A stretch of 64,000 bases of DNA from Symbiodinium natans (taxonomy: Eukaryota; Sar; Dinophyceae; Suessiales; Symbiodiniaceae): contig CAJNDS010002591.1 in the NCBI GenBank assembly GCA_905221605.1, forward strand, positions 130,679 through 194,678. The letters run 5' to 3'. Under the pieces are notes generated by a model. That model was not told where the DNA came from and searched no databases. It saw only the letters and a program-made list of their open reading frames with translations. A program made the translations under genes and the position numbers. Shown in pieces: positions 30,620 through 42,500 of this stretch (position 1 is its first letter; each line of letters starts with the position of its first letter).

Positions 30620-30712
30620 GCTTAGGGTTTAGGGTTTCGGGTTTAGGGGGGTTTCGGGTTTAGGGCTTAGGGTTTAGGGTTGAGGGTTTAGGGTTTAGGG
30701 CTTAGGGTTTTA
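30620..30712. repeat. ITS, TTTAGGG, degenerate
   Basis: Between candidate exons 30595-30552 and 30819-30733. Confidence 0.88.
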
Positions 30713-30732
30713 GAGCGATCTACTCGGCACAC

Positions 30733-30819
30733 CCGATGTGCCCAGAACGCCATCTGGGGGTCGTCCAGTACCCTACTGGTCAGTCGCTGGAGGATGACCA
30801 GCGCAATGTGGGCAAGGTT
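30733..30819 (-). CDS. Candidate exon, unknown gene (87 nt)
   Basis: The reading contains HIALVILQRLTSRVLDDPQ and MAFWAHR, after CTGCAG and before a GT donor (CGG|GTGTGC). Amphipathic and protein-like; no family recognised. Confidence 0.45.
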
Positions 30820-31296
30820 CTGCAGGCATTTGACTCTGCTACATCACGCATTGGCTTCGGTTAGCACCGTCGCGCTGGAAACAGCAGATTCAAAGGTATA
30901 AAACGTGTTGGTGGAGCTCACTCTGAAGGATCCGTCCATCTGCGTCTAGCAGTCAGACGATATGCAACTCCGACAGGAAAGCAATCTGCGGTGTGCAGCA
31001 CCACCCGATTTGCATGATGTGGTGCCGGTGTGCTCGCACAGGCAGGATTGATGGCTTCCAATATGGCTTGAAGCAAGCAAATTGCAAGTTTTGACTGTTG
31101 AGGGCAGACCTCGGGGCGAAAGGTGAAGAGGCTGAGGCTAGGAGTTTGTTGGTTTGGGTAGGAATCGGGGCGCTACAGTGAGAGCAAAAGTTTTGGCAGT
31201 CTCAGGTGTTCACGCTTTGGGGTGTGGGAGTTCCCTTTGTGGGCATTCAGGAAGATTCGGCTTCAGGGCTCGCTCTGAGCATCGGACGGACGGCGC

Positions 31297-31357
31297 CTGG
31301 ACGCACCACCAGCAACTGCGGCACCGCTTCCTGGCAGGCCATACACGCGGCCGGCAG
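31297..31357 (-). CDS. Candidate exon with CxxC, unknown gene (61 nt)
   Basis: LPAACMACQEAVPQLLVVRP after CTTGCAG, ending at a GC donor (CCAG|GCGCCG). The CMAC motif could bind metal or be redox-active. Unassigned. Confidence 0.35.
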
Positions 31358-31365
31358 CTGCAAGA

Positions 31366-31466
31366 TAGGGCCTTAATCATTAGAATGGGGTTGTGGGGGT
31401 TATACAATATGGTTATCAGGGAACTATAAGGGAATACCAGCAGTCATTTTTCCGACCCCCTATATT
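31366..31466. mobile_element. Dispersed element family C, copy
   Basis: ATAGGGCCTTAATCATTAG to TTTTTCCGACCCCCTATA. Confidence 0.65.
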
Positions 31467-31849
31467 ACTGTTCCAAACGTTTTCAGTTGGGTCGTGCTTC
31501 TTCCACCCATGAGGCTCATGGCTGCTGGGGGCTCCTAGTGAGTTAGATGGTGCTCATTCTCAAACCTGGTATATTCGCACCCTCCCCACCCCAGCAATAA
31601 CAAACGTGCTAAATACTATTCGCCACCGCTAAGGAGAAAATTTGTTTCACTAAGTATATGGCAGCATTGCCTGCGCACCACTGAAGAGGCAGGGGACTGA
31701 CTCGTGGGAAGGGGAAGCCGGACCCCGACCGCCTCCTCCGCCTCCCCGCCCTCGAGTAGTCATCGTCGTCACGAGCAGGAGTTGGAGTAGGAGTAGAAGA
31801 AGGAGCAGGAAGAGGAGTAGGACTAGGAGTAGGAGTTGGAAGTAGCAGT

Positions 31850-31876
31850 AGCATTTTCAGTAGCAACAGTAGTAGC

Positions 31877-31917
<41 letters not shown>

Positions 31918-31942
31918 CAGTAGCAGTAGCAGTAGCAGTAGC

Positions 31943-31986
<44 letters not shown>

Positions 31987-32011
31987 CAGTAGCAGTAGCA
32001 GTAGCAGTAGC

Positions 32012-32076
<65 letters not shown>

Positions 32077-32177
32077 TGGTAGTAGTAGTAGCAGTGGTAG
32101 TGGTAGTGGTAGTGGTACTGGTTCTGGTAGTGGTAGGGGTAGTGGTAGTGGCAGTGGCAGTGGCAGTGGTGGTGGTG

Positions 32178-32211
<34 letters not shown>

Positions 32212-32364
32212 GAGAAGTAGTAGTAGTTAGCAGTAGCAGTAGCAGTAGCAGTAGCGGTAGCAGTAGCAGTAGCAGTAGCAGTAGCAGTAGCAGTAGCAGT
32301 AGCAGTAGCAGTAGCAGTAGCAGTAGCAGTAGCAGTAGCAGTAGCAGTAGCAGTAGCAGTAGCA

Positions 32365-32442
<78 letters not shown>

Positions 32443-33660
32443 TGGTAGTGGTAGTGGTAGTGGTAGTAGTAGTAGCAGTGGTAGTGGTAGTGGTAGTGGT
32501 ACTGGTAGTGGTAGTGGTAGTGGTAGTGGCAGTGGCAGTGGCAGTGGTGGTGGTGGTGGTGGTGGTGGTGGTGGTGGTGGTGGTGGTGGTGGTAGTAGTA
32601 GTAGTAGTAGGAGAAGTAGTAGTAGTTAGCAGTAGCAGTAGCAGTAGCAGTAGCAGTAGCAGTAGCAGTAGCAGTAGCAGTAGCAGTAGCAGTAGCAGTA
32701 GCAGTAGCAGTAGCAGTAGCAGTAGAAGTAGCAGTAGCAGTAGTAGTAGTAGTAGTAGTAGTAGTATAGTAGTAATAGCAGCAGCAGCAGGAGCATTAGT
32801 AGTAGTAGGTAGTAGGTAGTAGGTAGTAGGTAGTAGGTAGTAGGTAGTAGGTAGTAGGTAGTAGGTAGTAGGTAGTAGGTAGTAGGCAGTAGGTAGTAGG
32901 TAGTAGGTAGTAGGTAGTAGGTAGTAGGTAGTAGGTAGGTAGTAGGTAGTAGGTAGTAGGTAGTAGGTAGTAGGTAGTAGGTAGTAGGTAGTAGGTAGTA
33001 GGTAGTAGGTAGTAAGTAGTAGGTAGTAGGTAGTAGGTAGTAGGTAGGAGGTAGTAGGAGGTAGTAGGAGGTAGTGGGAGGTAGTAGGTAGTAGTAGGTA
33101 GTAGTAAGTAGTCGTAGGTAATAGTAGGTAGGTAGTAGGTAGGTAGTAGGTAGGTAGTAGGTAGGTAGTAGGTAGGTAGTAGGTAGGTAGGAGGTAGGTA
33201 GTAGGTAGGTAGTAGGTAGGTAGTAGGTAGGTAGTAGGTAGGTAGTAGGTAGGTAGTAGGTAGGTAGTAGGTAGGTAGTAGGTAGGTAGTAGGTAGGTAG
33301 TAGTAGTAGTAGTAGAGTAGTAGGCAGTAGTAGGTAGTAGCAGGTAGAAGTTGTAGGTAGTAGTATGTAGTAGTCGGGAGAAGTAGGTAGAAGTAGGTAG
33401 TAGTAGGTAGTAGTCGGGAGAAGTAGGTAGAAGTAGAAAGTAGTAAGTAGTAGGTAGTAGGCAGTAGAGTAGCAGGTCGTCATAGGTAGTAGTAGGTAGT
33501 AGTAGGCAGCAGTACGTAGTAGAAGGTAGCAGTAGGTCGTGTAGGAAGTAGTAGGTAGTAGTAGGTCGTAGTAGGTAGTAGCAGGTAGTAGCAGGAAGTA
33601 GTATGTAGTTGCGGGTAGTAATAGGTAGGAGAAGCAGTAGTAGGGGTAGTAGGCAGCCAC
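31850..33660. repeat. 1.8-kb TAG-rich simple-repeat complex
   Basis: Blocks of GTA, GCAGTA, GTGGTA/GTGGCA and pure GTG (31850-32808), then about 35 copies of the heptamer TAGTAGG (32809-33060), an 11-mer of TAGGTAGG-plus-TAG type (33120-33300) and decaying TAG blocks. Two sub-blocks (31900-32225 and 32370-32625) repeat the same order. The 615-codon minus-strand and 327-codon plus-strand frames are artefacts of the repeat. Confidence 0.97.
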
Positions 33661-33803
33661 GCTTACTCACACCGTTTCAACGACGTATAAACATCACCGG
33701 TACTTCTGGCCTATCTAAAAAATCATAACTTCCTACTTGTCGTATGTCGCACGACTCACCCCCCTAGCCCTCGAGAGTCATGGGTTGGAGGCTTCAGTGT
33801 GTT

Positions 33804-33856
33804 TGAACCCTAAACCCTAAACCCTAAACCCTAAACCCTAAACCCTAAACCCTAAA
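33804..33856. repeat. ITS, CCCTAAA
   Basis: Seven units; no exon beside it. Confidence 0.9.
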
Positions 33857-34017
33857 CACTGACCAAGCCTCAAGCTCCAAAAACAAGGCTGACAAGGCCC
33901 TGCAGACATGAATCTGGCTGGGCTTACGAAAGGTCGGGTGTTCGGGGCTTCAAGGCTTGCGAGGGCTTGTGGCTTGGTTGGGGCTTGAGGCTTCATACAA
34001 GGGTCGGCATACTTGCC

Positions 34018-34092
34018 ATTGATGTTCCCTTATGGTCCCTTTGCAAGTACACCCCCCAAAACTCTATTCTAATTCTTCAGGCCCCCATAACC
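34018..34092. mobile_element. Dispersed element family C, inverted partial copy
   Basis: TTCCCTTATGGTCCCTTT then ACTCTATTCTAATTCTTCAG and GCCCCCATA, the reverse complement of the family. A CCCTAAA array follows immediately. Confidence 0.6.
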
Positions 34093-34312
34093 CTAACCCT
34101 AACCCTAAACCCCAAACCCTGAACCCTAAACCCTAAACCCTAAACCCTATACTGAATATTACTCAGGCCCCTATATTGGAAGGGTTCCAGGAATCAGCGC
34201 TCCCGGAATCGGCGCCTCGTTCAGGAGGCGACCCGATTTCATGGATGCTTTGCTCATCGCCACACATGGGAGGGTTAGGGGTTTAGGGTTTAGGGTTTAG
34301 GGTTTCGGGTTC
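34086..34312. repeat. ITS pair around candidate exon 34246-34216
   Basis: CCCTAAA at 34086-34150, TTTAGGG at 34272-34312. Confidence 0.88.
34216..34246 (-). CDS. Candidate exon, unknown gene
   Basis: KASMKSGRLLNE ending at a GC donor (GAG|GCGCCG). An in-frame ATG lies just upstream (MSKASMK), so this may be a first exon. Arrays flank it on the left (34086-34150) and right (34272-34312). Confidence 0.35.
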
Positions 34313-34393
34313 TTGGACCAACCCGCGACTTTGCAGATTGCCGGCTCCGCGCCACGGGCTACCACTAGTCTTGCTCCTCTCACGAATGGCAAC

Positions 34394-34436
34394 CTCGGAA
34401 CTCGAAGTCTGCCAAGCTCTTTGAGCCAAAAGAAGC
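34394..34436 (-). CDS. Candidate exon, unknown gene (43 nt)
   Basis: ASFGSKSLADFEFR, acceptor CTGCAG|G and a GT donor (CGAG|GTTGCC). Good splice sites; product unknown. Confidence 0.45.
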
Positions 34437-34464
34437 CTGCAGTCTTGATTGAACATTGAGTTTA

Positions 34465-34768
34465 GCAGTTGAGCGGCTTTTCAAAGGCTTTCTCAAAGGC
34501 TTTCTCAAAGGGTTTCCCAAAGGGCTCCCCAAAAAGGTTCCCAATGGGTTTCCCAAAAAGGTTTCCCAATAGGTTTCCCAAAAAGTGTTTCCCCAACAAG
34601 CTCCCCCACAGACTTTCTGAAAGGGTTTGCCCAAAGGGTTTTCCAAACGATTTCCCAAGAGGTTTTTGAAGGGTTTCCAAGGGTATCACAAAGCCTTTCC
34701 CACCAACGAGTTTCCCAAAGCATTTCCACAAAGGGTTTGTCAAAGAGTTTCCCACAAAGGTTTCCCAA
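34465..34768. repeat. Minisatellite of TTTCCCAAAGGG type
   Basis: About 20 degenerate units of 12-16 bp (GGTTTCCCAAA). The unit is nearly self-complementary and opens frames on both strands (GNPLGKPF-like), which are artefacts. Confidence 0.9.
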
Positions 34769-35346
34769 TCAGGTAGCACCAAAATCGAAAGGTCTGTGGT
34801 GCAGGACTGAATCAACACACGATGGCATCAAATTCTGCCCCCCTACATCCGCAACCACAACCACGATGGTGCCAGCGCACCAACCTAGGAAGTTTTGGGT
34901 TTAAGGTTCAGGGTTTAGGAAGATGGGGGGGCAGGGGGGGGGGCATCGTGGAGTCAGATGGATGTCCTCACTGACAACAGTTGGGTTTAGCCCACTGCTA
35001 AGCAAACACCCTGGCCTCAGTTGAATGCCACGCAGCTGGGTTGTCTCAATGGAGGCTGTTGTTGGTTGAAGGCTAGGTTCCTTCTCACATGGCTTGCTTG
35101 CCGGAACGCGGTGAACCAGGGACTTCCGTAAACAGGGTGGGGTAGATGTGTACACCTTTCACGGTCTGGGTGCGCTTGAATGCCAAGATGGCATGCCCAA
35201 AAACCTGGTTTACCTTCGGCTGCGGACTCGCCCTCTTATGTTAAGGGCGTGGACTTCTTGCAGAGATGGCTGAAATTGCCAGGGACTTCCGTGTTGCCTC
35301 AGTTTCCACTGCAGCTCAAGTCGCCACTTCCTCTTTGCGATCTTCC

Positions 35347-35427
35347 ACCCTAAACCCTAAACCCTAAACCCTAAACCCTAAACCCTAAACCCTAAACCCT
35401 AAACCCTAAACCCTAAACCCTAAACCG
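35347..35427. repeat. ITS, CCCTAAA, 11 units, copy-1 only
   Basis: Inserted between GATCTTCCA and GGGGTTTCCCGG. The matching place in copy 2 (about 51196-51208) reads GATCTCCCGGGTTTCCCGG with no array. Confidence 0.95.
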
Positions 35428-35511
35428 GGGTTTCCCGGAAGTCAGAGATGCCTGTCGTGGCCCCCAAAAGCACCGGGCGCAGGATTCGCAGCACGCGGTT
35501 TCGGGTTGAAG

Positions 35512-35577
35512 GGTTTAGGGTTTAGGGCGTAGGGTTTACGGTTTAGGGTTTAGGGTTTAGGGTTTAGGGTTTAGGGC
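35512..35577. repeat. ITS, TTTAGGG, shared with copy 2
   Basis: The copy 2 counterpart is at 51287-51365. Confidence 0.92.
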
Positions 35578-35602
35578 GCTGGTCCATCACTGCGACTCGC
35601 AA

Positions 35603-35702
35603 TGACAGCAGAGGTTCATCCTCTGCTGTCACCACGATGTCCGGTGCAAAGCACGCGGGGGATATGAGGGGGTTCATCCAACTGTCACAGTTGGCGTGAA
35701 CC
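35603..35702 (-). other. Two conserved hairpins downstream of synthase copy 1
   Basis: Hairpin 1: 12-bp perfect stem 35603-35614 / 35620-35631, loop TTCAT. Hairpin 2: stem 35671-35684 / 35688-35702 with a one-by-two internal loop and a 3-nt loop. Both recur in copy 2 with a compensatory pair change. Could be a 3'-UTR or processing structure or a small RNA. On the minus strand all changes keep pairing. Confidence 0.6.
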
Positions 35703-36534
35703 GCAGAAAACTGGTAAAAGCGGAGTCAAAACAAATTTGTTCAAACAAAGTCTATAAAAGGAGCGCTGGTGAATGCATTTGGCTATGTACTCGCACACAG
35801 TGTCCCTAAATTCAGAAACTGCCTGTAGAGGATCTGCCTCCACCAGCGCCGGTTGCAAACCCGGGTGGCTCGCACCGAAACGAAATCAGGAAAACTGGAT
35901 GTGGAAAACACAAATTAAGATACCGATGCTGTGAGTCGGTGACACCTGCACGACCTCGGCGCTAATCTCGACAGCGAAAAGGCTCAGGTTTGAGGCTTCA
36001 GGGCTTAGGAGCACTGTGACTATTTAGTTTAGTCGTTACAACTATTTGCCTACGAACCCCCAAAGAACGGAAAATGATAGGGTTCGGGGCGCGTAGTTTA
36101 GGTTCCATGTCCTGTTCACAGGCCATGATACAGCGTGTGTTTCGGAATTTGGAATCCACCACATCGCCCCCATACCTGAGCCTAAACCCCCACCCGGTGC
36201 CCAGCCGCGGCAAAGCCCTTCTTGGGCAGCGTACGAGCCATCGCGGCTTAGCACACCTGGCTGGTGCAGGGTTTGGGTTTGAGGCGCACAGTAGAGAGGA
36301 AAACGTGCAGTTGCTTTGGGCCATGTTGTTGTATGCCTCGAGGGTGTTTTGGGCTCTTTCATGGCTTTAGGCTTTAAAGGTTCTTACCGTTTCAATAAAC
36401 TCTAAGAATCAAGAAGCACGTCGCAATCTAGCGCTTGGGACATTAAATTTTCCGCTTGGGGTCGACCCCTTTTACATTGAAATCTCAACGTGCCAGGACA
36501 CTAAGCCGAATGCCAAATCCAAGAAAGCACACGC

Positions 36535-39500
36535 CTGCTTGTCCATCTCCAAAGTGACCGTCGCAAGGCCTCCCTTCAACGTGTCCTCCGAGAGAAAACA
36601 AGGTTCGGGGGGTAAAACACGGCAGCTTGAAGACTTAAACCTACCAGTCTTCCTGCTCACTTCAGGAGCTTAAGCTTTGGACCGAAGTTCGAAAACTTTC
36701 AACTTGCAAACAATCACGACCCCCACCAAAACACCCTACCACCAATCCTTAAACCTTCTCCTACTTGAAGACATCAAGGGTGGAAGGGGTAAACATGGGA
36801 GCTTGAAGACATAAACCTACCAGTCTTCCTGCTCACTTCAGGAACTTTTGCCTGTACCCGAAGCCGTGGACCGCAGCTCGAACACTTTAGACTTACAAAA
36901 TTAAATAGGACCCCTACGAAACAAGAAACCACCAGCAATCCTTAAAGCTTCTACTTCAAGAAATGAATCTTTAAGCATAACCTGTAGATCTGCTACCCCC
37001 CATGTTACACAAAGCCGAGGCCATGGGTGCCGAGCCGGTGCGTCCTTGACGCCCAGCTCCTCGAAGATGGCCTTTACCAGGGGTTTTGGGTTTAGGGTTT
37101 AGGGTTTAGGGTTTAGGGTTTCGGGTTTAGGGTTTAGGGTTTAATGCTTCGGTCCGCGGGAGGGAGCGAGGGGAGGGGGGGTCGGCGGTGGGGAGGGTGG
37201 GGTTTGCCGAAAGGATCACCACATACCATCGTCTAGCTGCCACGTATTCTGAGGAAGGCATCGGCCCAATTGGCGGGGCGTGCCGACCAGCTTCAAGACT
37301 GTCGGCAACATCAGCGCCTGAGAGTGTGCCAACTTAAATGGCATCATTTGAGTGCTGATGCCGCTAGCCATGCATCATTTGAGTGCTGAGCCCCGTCTAT
37401 GACGAAGATGCCGGCTCCCAAGTGACGTGCTCGATGGATGAAAAGACTGGCTGGGGCCGATGATCGGTGGCCCATCAGCATCGGACGTGGCAGGCAAGGA
37501 GGCAGTGCAGTCGATGTCCACAGCACGCGGCACAGCTACGTCCCAGGAGCAGGCAAAGCGCCCCACCATCTAGCTGCATGGATTGGAGCCATGGTGCTCA
37601 GCAAGAAACCAGAAAGTGAGGCAGAGTGAGAGAGATACTGAGAAGAAGACAGGCAGAGAGAGAGAGAGAGTGAGTGAGTGAGTAAGTGAGTGAGCGAGCG
37701 AGGGAGTAAGTGAGTGAGAGTGAGTGAGAGTGAGAGAGAGAGAGGGAGAAAGAGATGGAGAAAGAGAGTGATAAAGACAGAGAGAAAGAGCGAGAGACAG
37801 GGGAAGACCGGCCTCGTACTGAAGGGCCGCGTTGCTCCAGGTGAACTCTGCGGAGGCGGCCATGGCTGCCCGAGTCATGGCCTTGACCTGATCTCAGAGG
37901 ACGTGCGAACCCAACCCGAAACCCCAAAAACCCAGGCTCTAAACCCGCTAGCCTAGACCCTGCCCCAAAGTCTCGGAAGCGAAGGGGGATGCCCCAAAAA
38001 GAAGCGCATGGCTTCCTACCCTTCAAAACCTCAACCCCGTTTGGCCAGCCTTCGCTGGCTCCGCGATGAAGAGCTTCGAGGCGCGCTTCAAAGCCTTCGC
38101 GATGGACTCCACCGACTCCTTGCTTGCGCGCGCTTGTTAGGGTTTAGGGTTTAGGGTTTAGGGTTTAGGGTTTAGGATTTAGGATTTAGGGTTTAGGGTT
38201 TAGGGTTTAGGGTTTATGGTTTAGGGTCTTAAGGCTTTTGGGCAGGTTGGAGGCTTCTATTGTAGCTAAACACCCCAAGCAGTATAAGACCTGGAGCCTG
38301 CCCTGAACCCGAAACATGAAGAACCACCTCTTCGCCCAGGGCGTCGGATTTTAGGCTTGATGTACACAAAGCTTTCTGCGCAAGTGTGCAGGTGCGCGGG
38401 CCTCGTCAATGACGGCCTCCACGGACATCTCCTTGTCGGTCCAGATTCCGTTCAGGCCATCCTGGCAAGCACCGCATCCGATCAAAACCTCCGCCCCTGT
38501 TTCCTGCAACCTCCAAACTAGGACCTCACCCAGATCTCTGTGAAACTCTAATCTCCCAAGCAGACTAGCAGGTTCTGTCAAGGAACTCTCTTGAGCGATG
38601 ATACCAAAGTATGGAATCCCAGACACAGCCGAAAGCCCTGCAGTCTCGCCGTCTCGCCTCAACAGTGTCCTTCAGGCCACCCGTCGGGGCGACGATGGGC
38701 AAGGTGCCCATGCGCATGGCCTACCGCTGACGAAGTCTTGGCATGAAAACGGGGCCAAGGATGTTTCAGGGCTTGGGTTTCATCTCGGGCGGCTTGGGAC
38801 AGACGATGTTGGGAGCCTTGGCTTGGAGGATACAGCTGAAGGGCTTGTGAGATCGCGCGCACTTCGGCCGAAACCAAAACCTTCCACGTTGCACAGCCCT
38901 GAACCGTAAGCCCTAAAATGAGGAACCCCCAGCACAACAATGTCTGGGACCTCCATCTGCACCAGGCCACAAGGCTCCCACCTGCATTCGAAGACGGGAG
39001 TGCGGGGTTTTAAGTTTCTGGGGTACAAGGGCTCTTTGGGTTTTTAGGGCTTGCTGTAGCGTTTAAGGGCTCAGGATATTTCCAGCTTCAGGATTTTCGT
39101 TCGCAAAGAATTGGTCTCAGGGCAGTGCCCAGATCTTGAACTCAAGTCCGTTTTCTATCCTCCAAACAGGCCACACCATGCACCCTCAAGGCACTCGGGA
39201 GCTCGTGCTCACCTGTTTGATACGAGTAGTGTTGAAACTTTCGATCCTGATAGTGATCAAAGTGTCCGGATCGGCAACCTCATTCCACGGCGCCGATGGC
39301 CGCAGACCAACAAGGCAAAGAGGGGCTGTCGTGGCCAAACCCCGAAACCCTTGCAAACCCCGAAGCCCTACGCCCTTCTCTTCAAACTCGCAGGGGACCT
39401 GAAACAGTCCCGACCCGTGAGCCGAAACAAGCCGGGAGCGCCGGGACGGCAGCAGGGTGAAGTCGCAGCCGGCCAACAGAGCGTATCGCTCAGGGCCCAT

Positions 39501-42500
39501 CCAGCCTGCACGGAGGTTCAGGGCTGGATGGGCTCGGGCTACTTGAGCGGTCGCACATGCACCCTTGAGTGTCACAAGCCATGCCATCGATCCGCATTGG
39601 CCTGCATAGAAGAACTTGGTGGGAAACTTCTTCTCGACAGCCTTCGTCCTGTCTCAAGGCACAAGCACGGAAGCCAGAAGACCCCTTGACCCCGCAACAC
39701 CAAATCCTGCAATCTTAACTGACAGATCCTCCTACTGTACATGAGCCAAAACTGACTGTGGAACTTATTTGAAAGACTTAAACTCTCCGCTTGGCTGCAA
39801 GTTCCGCCTGTACAAGATTGGCTAGATCCTTCCCAGAACACTCTCATTAACCGCCCAGAAACCCTTGGTCTTGTGTCTGGGACACACAATGAGAGAGCTC
39901 CTGCAAAAACTCTCAAACGCTAAAACCCCAAGCGACAAGAAGCCGAGACTAAACCCCAGACCCTAGACCCAAGCGTAGGTGCCAGGCTGGGCCACGAGGT
40001 CGGCGCGGCCGGAGCCCACGATGACCACCTGCATCTCCGTGTCCTGGCAGGGGTCCAGGGTCCAAGGGCATAAGGAGTGAAAGGGGATCCTGGGGCTTGT
40101 CAGGAGAGTTTAGGCGTCGGGCTTACAGTTCTTGTGGAGGTCAGGGACCGCGCAGTGGTGCCTCCTGATTCCTCAGGGCAAAAAGGGATGGGGGGGGGGG
40201 GGGGACCGGCCACCCCCCCAAGTAGTTTGGCCAAAACAAAAGGTTGTCAGCCAACAAAGCCCCCGCAAGCTCCAGGGAGCTAGCTTTCGTGATAGTCATG
40301 AATGTGTTTGTTCACTTCTGCAATATCCAGACTCCATTGGGGTCAAAACAACAACAGCATGGGCGAATGATCTTGTTTCGGGCCTCGGGTGCTGAGGACC
40401 GCGGGTGACGAATTGCCCAAGCCAGAAAAACCGGGGGGAGCTCGGCTCTGGGACTTGTGGCTTTGCCTTTTCTCAGGGCGTTGGCAAAATGAAGTTGGCC
40501 TTAAAAGGGAGGCCTCCAGGATCTCCACCAGGGCCTCCAGGAGAAGGTCATAGCCCTTCTGGGCATCCAGCCTGAAGCTTGGCGACCCACACGGCAGAAC
40601 CAGCAACTTTGAAAACGCAAAGCCGGAATCTCCCTCCAACACCAACCTCCCTCCAACACCAACCTCCTTCAGAAGGGCCCCCCCCCCCCCACGCGCGCGC
40701 GCTTATCCCTGAAGCCCCGCCCCCTGGCAGCCCAAACTCCCCAAAAAACTCCCCCGAAGCGCCTTCCGATGAAGCACATCAAAGGCCCCTTGGACTCGGG
40801 GAGGTTGTTCTGCGCACGGTAGGTGGCCTGGCAAACTGTGAAGTCGATTTTAGATGAGGGCCCTTTGTGGGGGGGAGTCCATGTACACTTGAACCTGAAC
40901 ATCTAAACCTGGAACCTCAAATCTAATCTCGAACCCGAAGAACCTAGAGTAAGTGTGCCATTTACGGTTTGGGAGGCGTTCGGAGTTCGGAGTCACGTCC
41001 GCGATGCGAAGCAAGTCGTCAACCCTTGACTGTCGGGAGGTGCTCAGCCGCCTGTGTCCGCCAACAAACTTCCCAGAGCACATGGGCAAAGGAATGAAGG
41101 TCTGGTGGGGTGCGGCAAAGCAAATGAACAATCTCCTCATGATAACCTTCCTCAAACTCCAACCCCACCAATCCTCTCAGCGAAGACCGAGCTTGGGGAG
41201 GTGGCGTTTAAACCAAAAGAAACGGACGACGCAGCGCATTGAGAGCTCCACAAGCTCCCGTGAAACTTTAATCTTAATCTCCATCGCTCGATGCTTAATC
41301 CTCAGATTCAGAGCTTCGGGTCTCGGATCTTCGTGAGGGTGAGGGCTCTGCCCCGCGCTGGGGTCTTCCAGGCCTTGAGCTCGGCCTTCGCCTCGGGCGC
41401 CGTGGCCGCCTGGGCACAAGAGGGCCCCCTCATGTCCCCCCCTCTCTTTCTGGGTTTGACTGGGGGCTGGACATGTTTAGGACGTACAGTTTACGGCTTA
41501 CGGGCTTAGGCTTAGTAATTGTAGAGCACGTCTGAGCCACCGGCCGTGAAGATGCCGCAGGACATCATGGTCTTCGTGACGAAGTTCTTGTCGCTGGGGG
41601 ACACGCCCTCCTTCACGCCGTTCAAGATTCCTGGCCGCAGTGGCTTGAAAACCTGAAACCAGACGCCCCAAACCAAAACCCTCAGTCGCACGTCCTGTGC
41701 ACTTTCCCAGCGTGAAGAGGTCCTCGAGCTCCACGCCCTGCTCTGAGCAGCACTTTCACTCTCGGCTAGAAGCACCTTGCAATGCCCTGGAGTTTATGGC
41801 GTAAGGATGCTCATGGTTTTTCATGCCTCGCAAGGTGTGCACCAAGCACATGGACCAGGCACATGGGCGCCTTCTCCGGATCCGTGCAGCACTCGACCGC
41901 GTAGCTGGGAGACACCGTCAAGGCCTTTGCCGGACGGACGATGCGGCAATGCTCCCTGATGGAGAGACACGGACCTGGCTGCAACCCAAAGTCCTGAGAG
42001 CCCCGAGATCCAAGCTTAAACCCGAAGCCCGAAGCTCCAAACATCTCTGAGCCTAGCCAGCACTGAGCCGGAGGCCCGGTCGGCGTACTTAAGGCCCGCA
42101 GCCATGGTGTTGATGCAGGACATCTGCGGCCGAGCGAGGCGCGCAGGAAGGCTTAGCTTAGCGTAGCGCTTCCAGATCGGATTTGGAAGATCTTCACAAG
42201 GCACACTTGGTTGCTTGTTGGCTCGCGGTTCAGAGGGGCTTCGGAGCCGCGCTGGCTGACCTTCTCGTTGTACTTGCCGATGCGCAGCGGCATCTTGAAG
42301 GTGATGCTGTCGATGTAGCGCTCCGGAACGCCGAAGATGCTGGCCAGGCCTGCCACCCAAAAAGGCCGAGCTTGTTGCTAGCACATGACCGATGACCAGA
42401 TATGAGGAGGTTCGAGGGCTCCGAGGGGCTTCGGGCTTCTGGCTGGGCAGTACACGCCTTCCTCGCGCACAAAGCGACCCTGGAAGACGGCGTTGTGGCA

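Larger units (their letters stand above)
35200..36250 (-). other. Conserved block downstream of synthase copy 1, possible last exons or 3' UTR
   Basis: Segments here are conserved in copy 2 (51.0-52.3 kb) although the sequence between them is not. They are: about 36240-36200, reading MARTLPKKGF; 35880-35835; the hairpin block 35603-35702; about 35490-35435, reading TTGISDFRE; and about 35235-35210, reading ESAAEG. Some look like further small exons, but no stop codon or consistent phase was established. The transcript may end anywhere in this stretch. Confidence 0.4.

Noticed and set aside
29981-30625. 214-codon plus-strand frame
   Set aside because: Low-complexity composition, no similarity, and it overlaps a better minus-strand exon at 30595-30552.
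31823-33670. 615-codon minus-strand and 327-codon plus-strand open frames
   Set aside because: They translate simple repeats into runs of Leu, Thr, Tyr or Val, Ser; openness follows from the repeat unit.
34380-34818. Gly/Asn/Pro/Leu/Lys-repeat proteins on both strands
   Set aside because: Artefact of the self-complementary TTTCCCAAAGGG minisatellite.
37570-38026. Ser/Leu-rich minus-strand proteins
   Set aside because: Translations of the (GA)n tract; only the exon 37881-37813 inside them is real.
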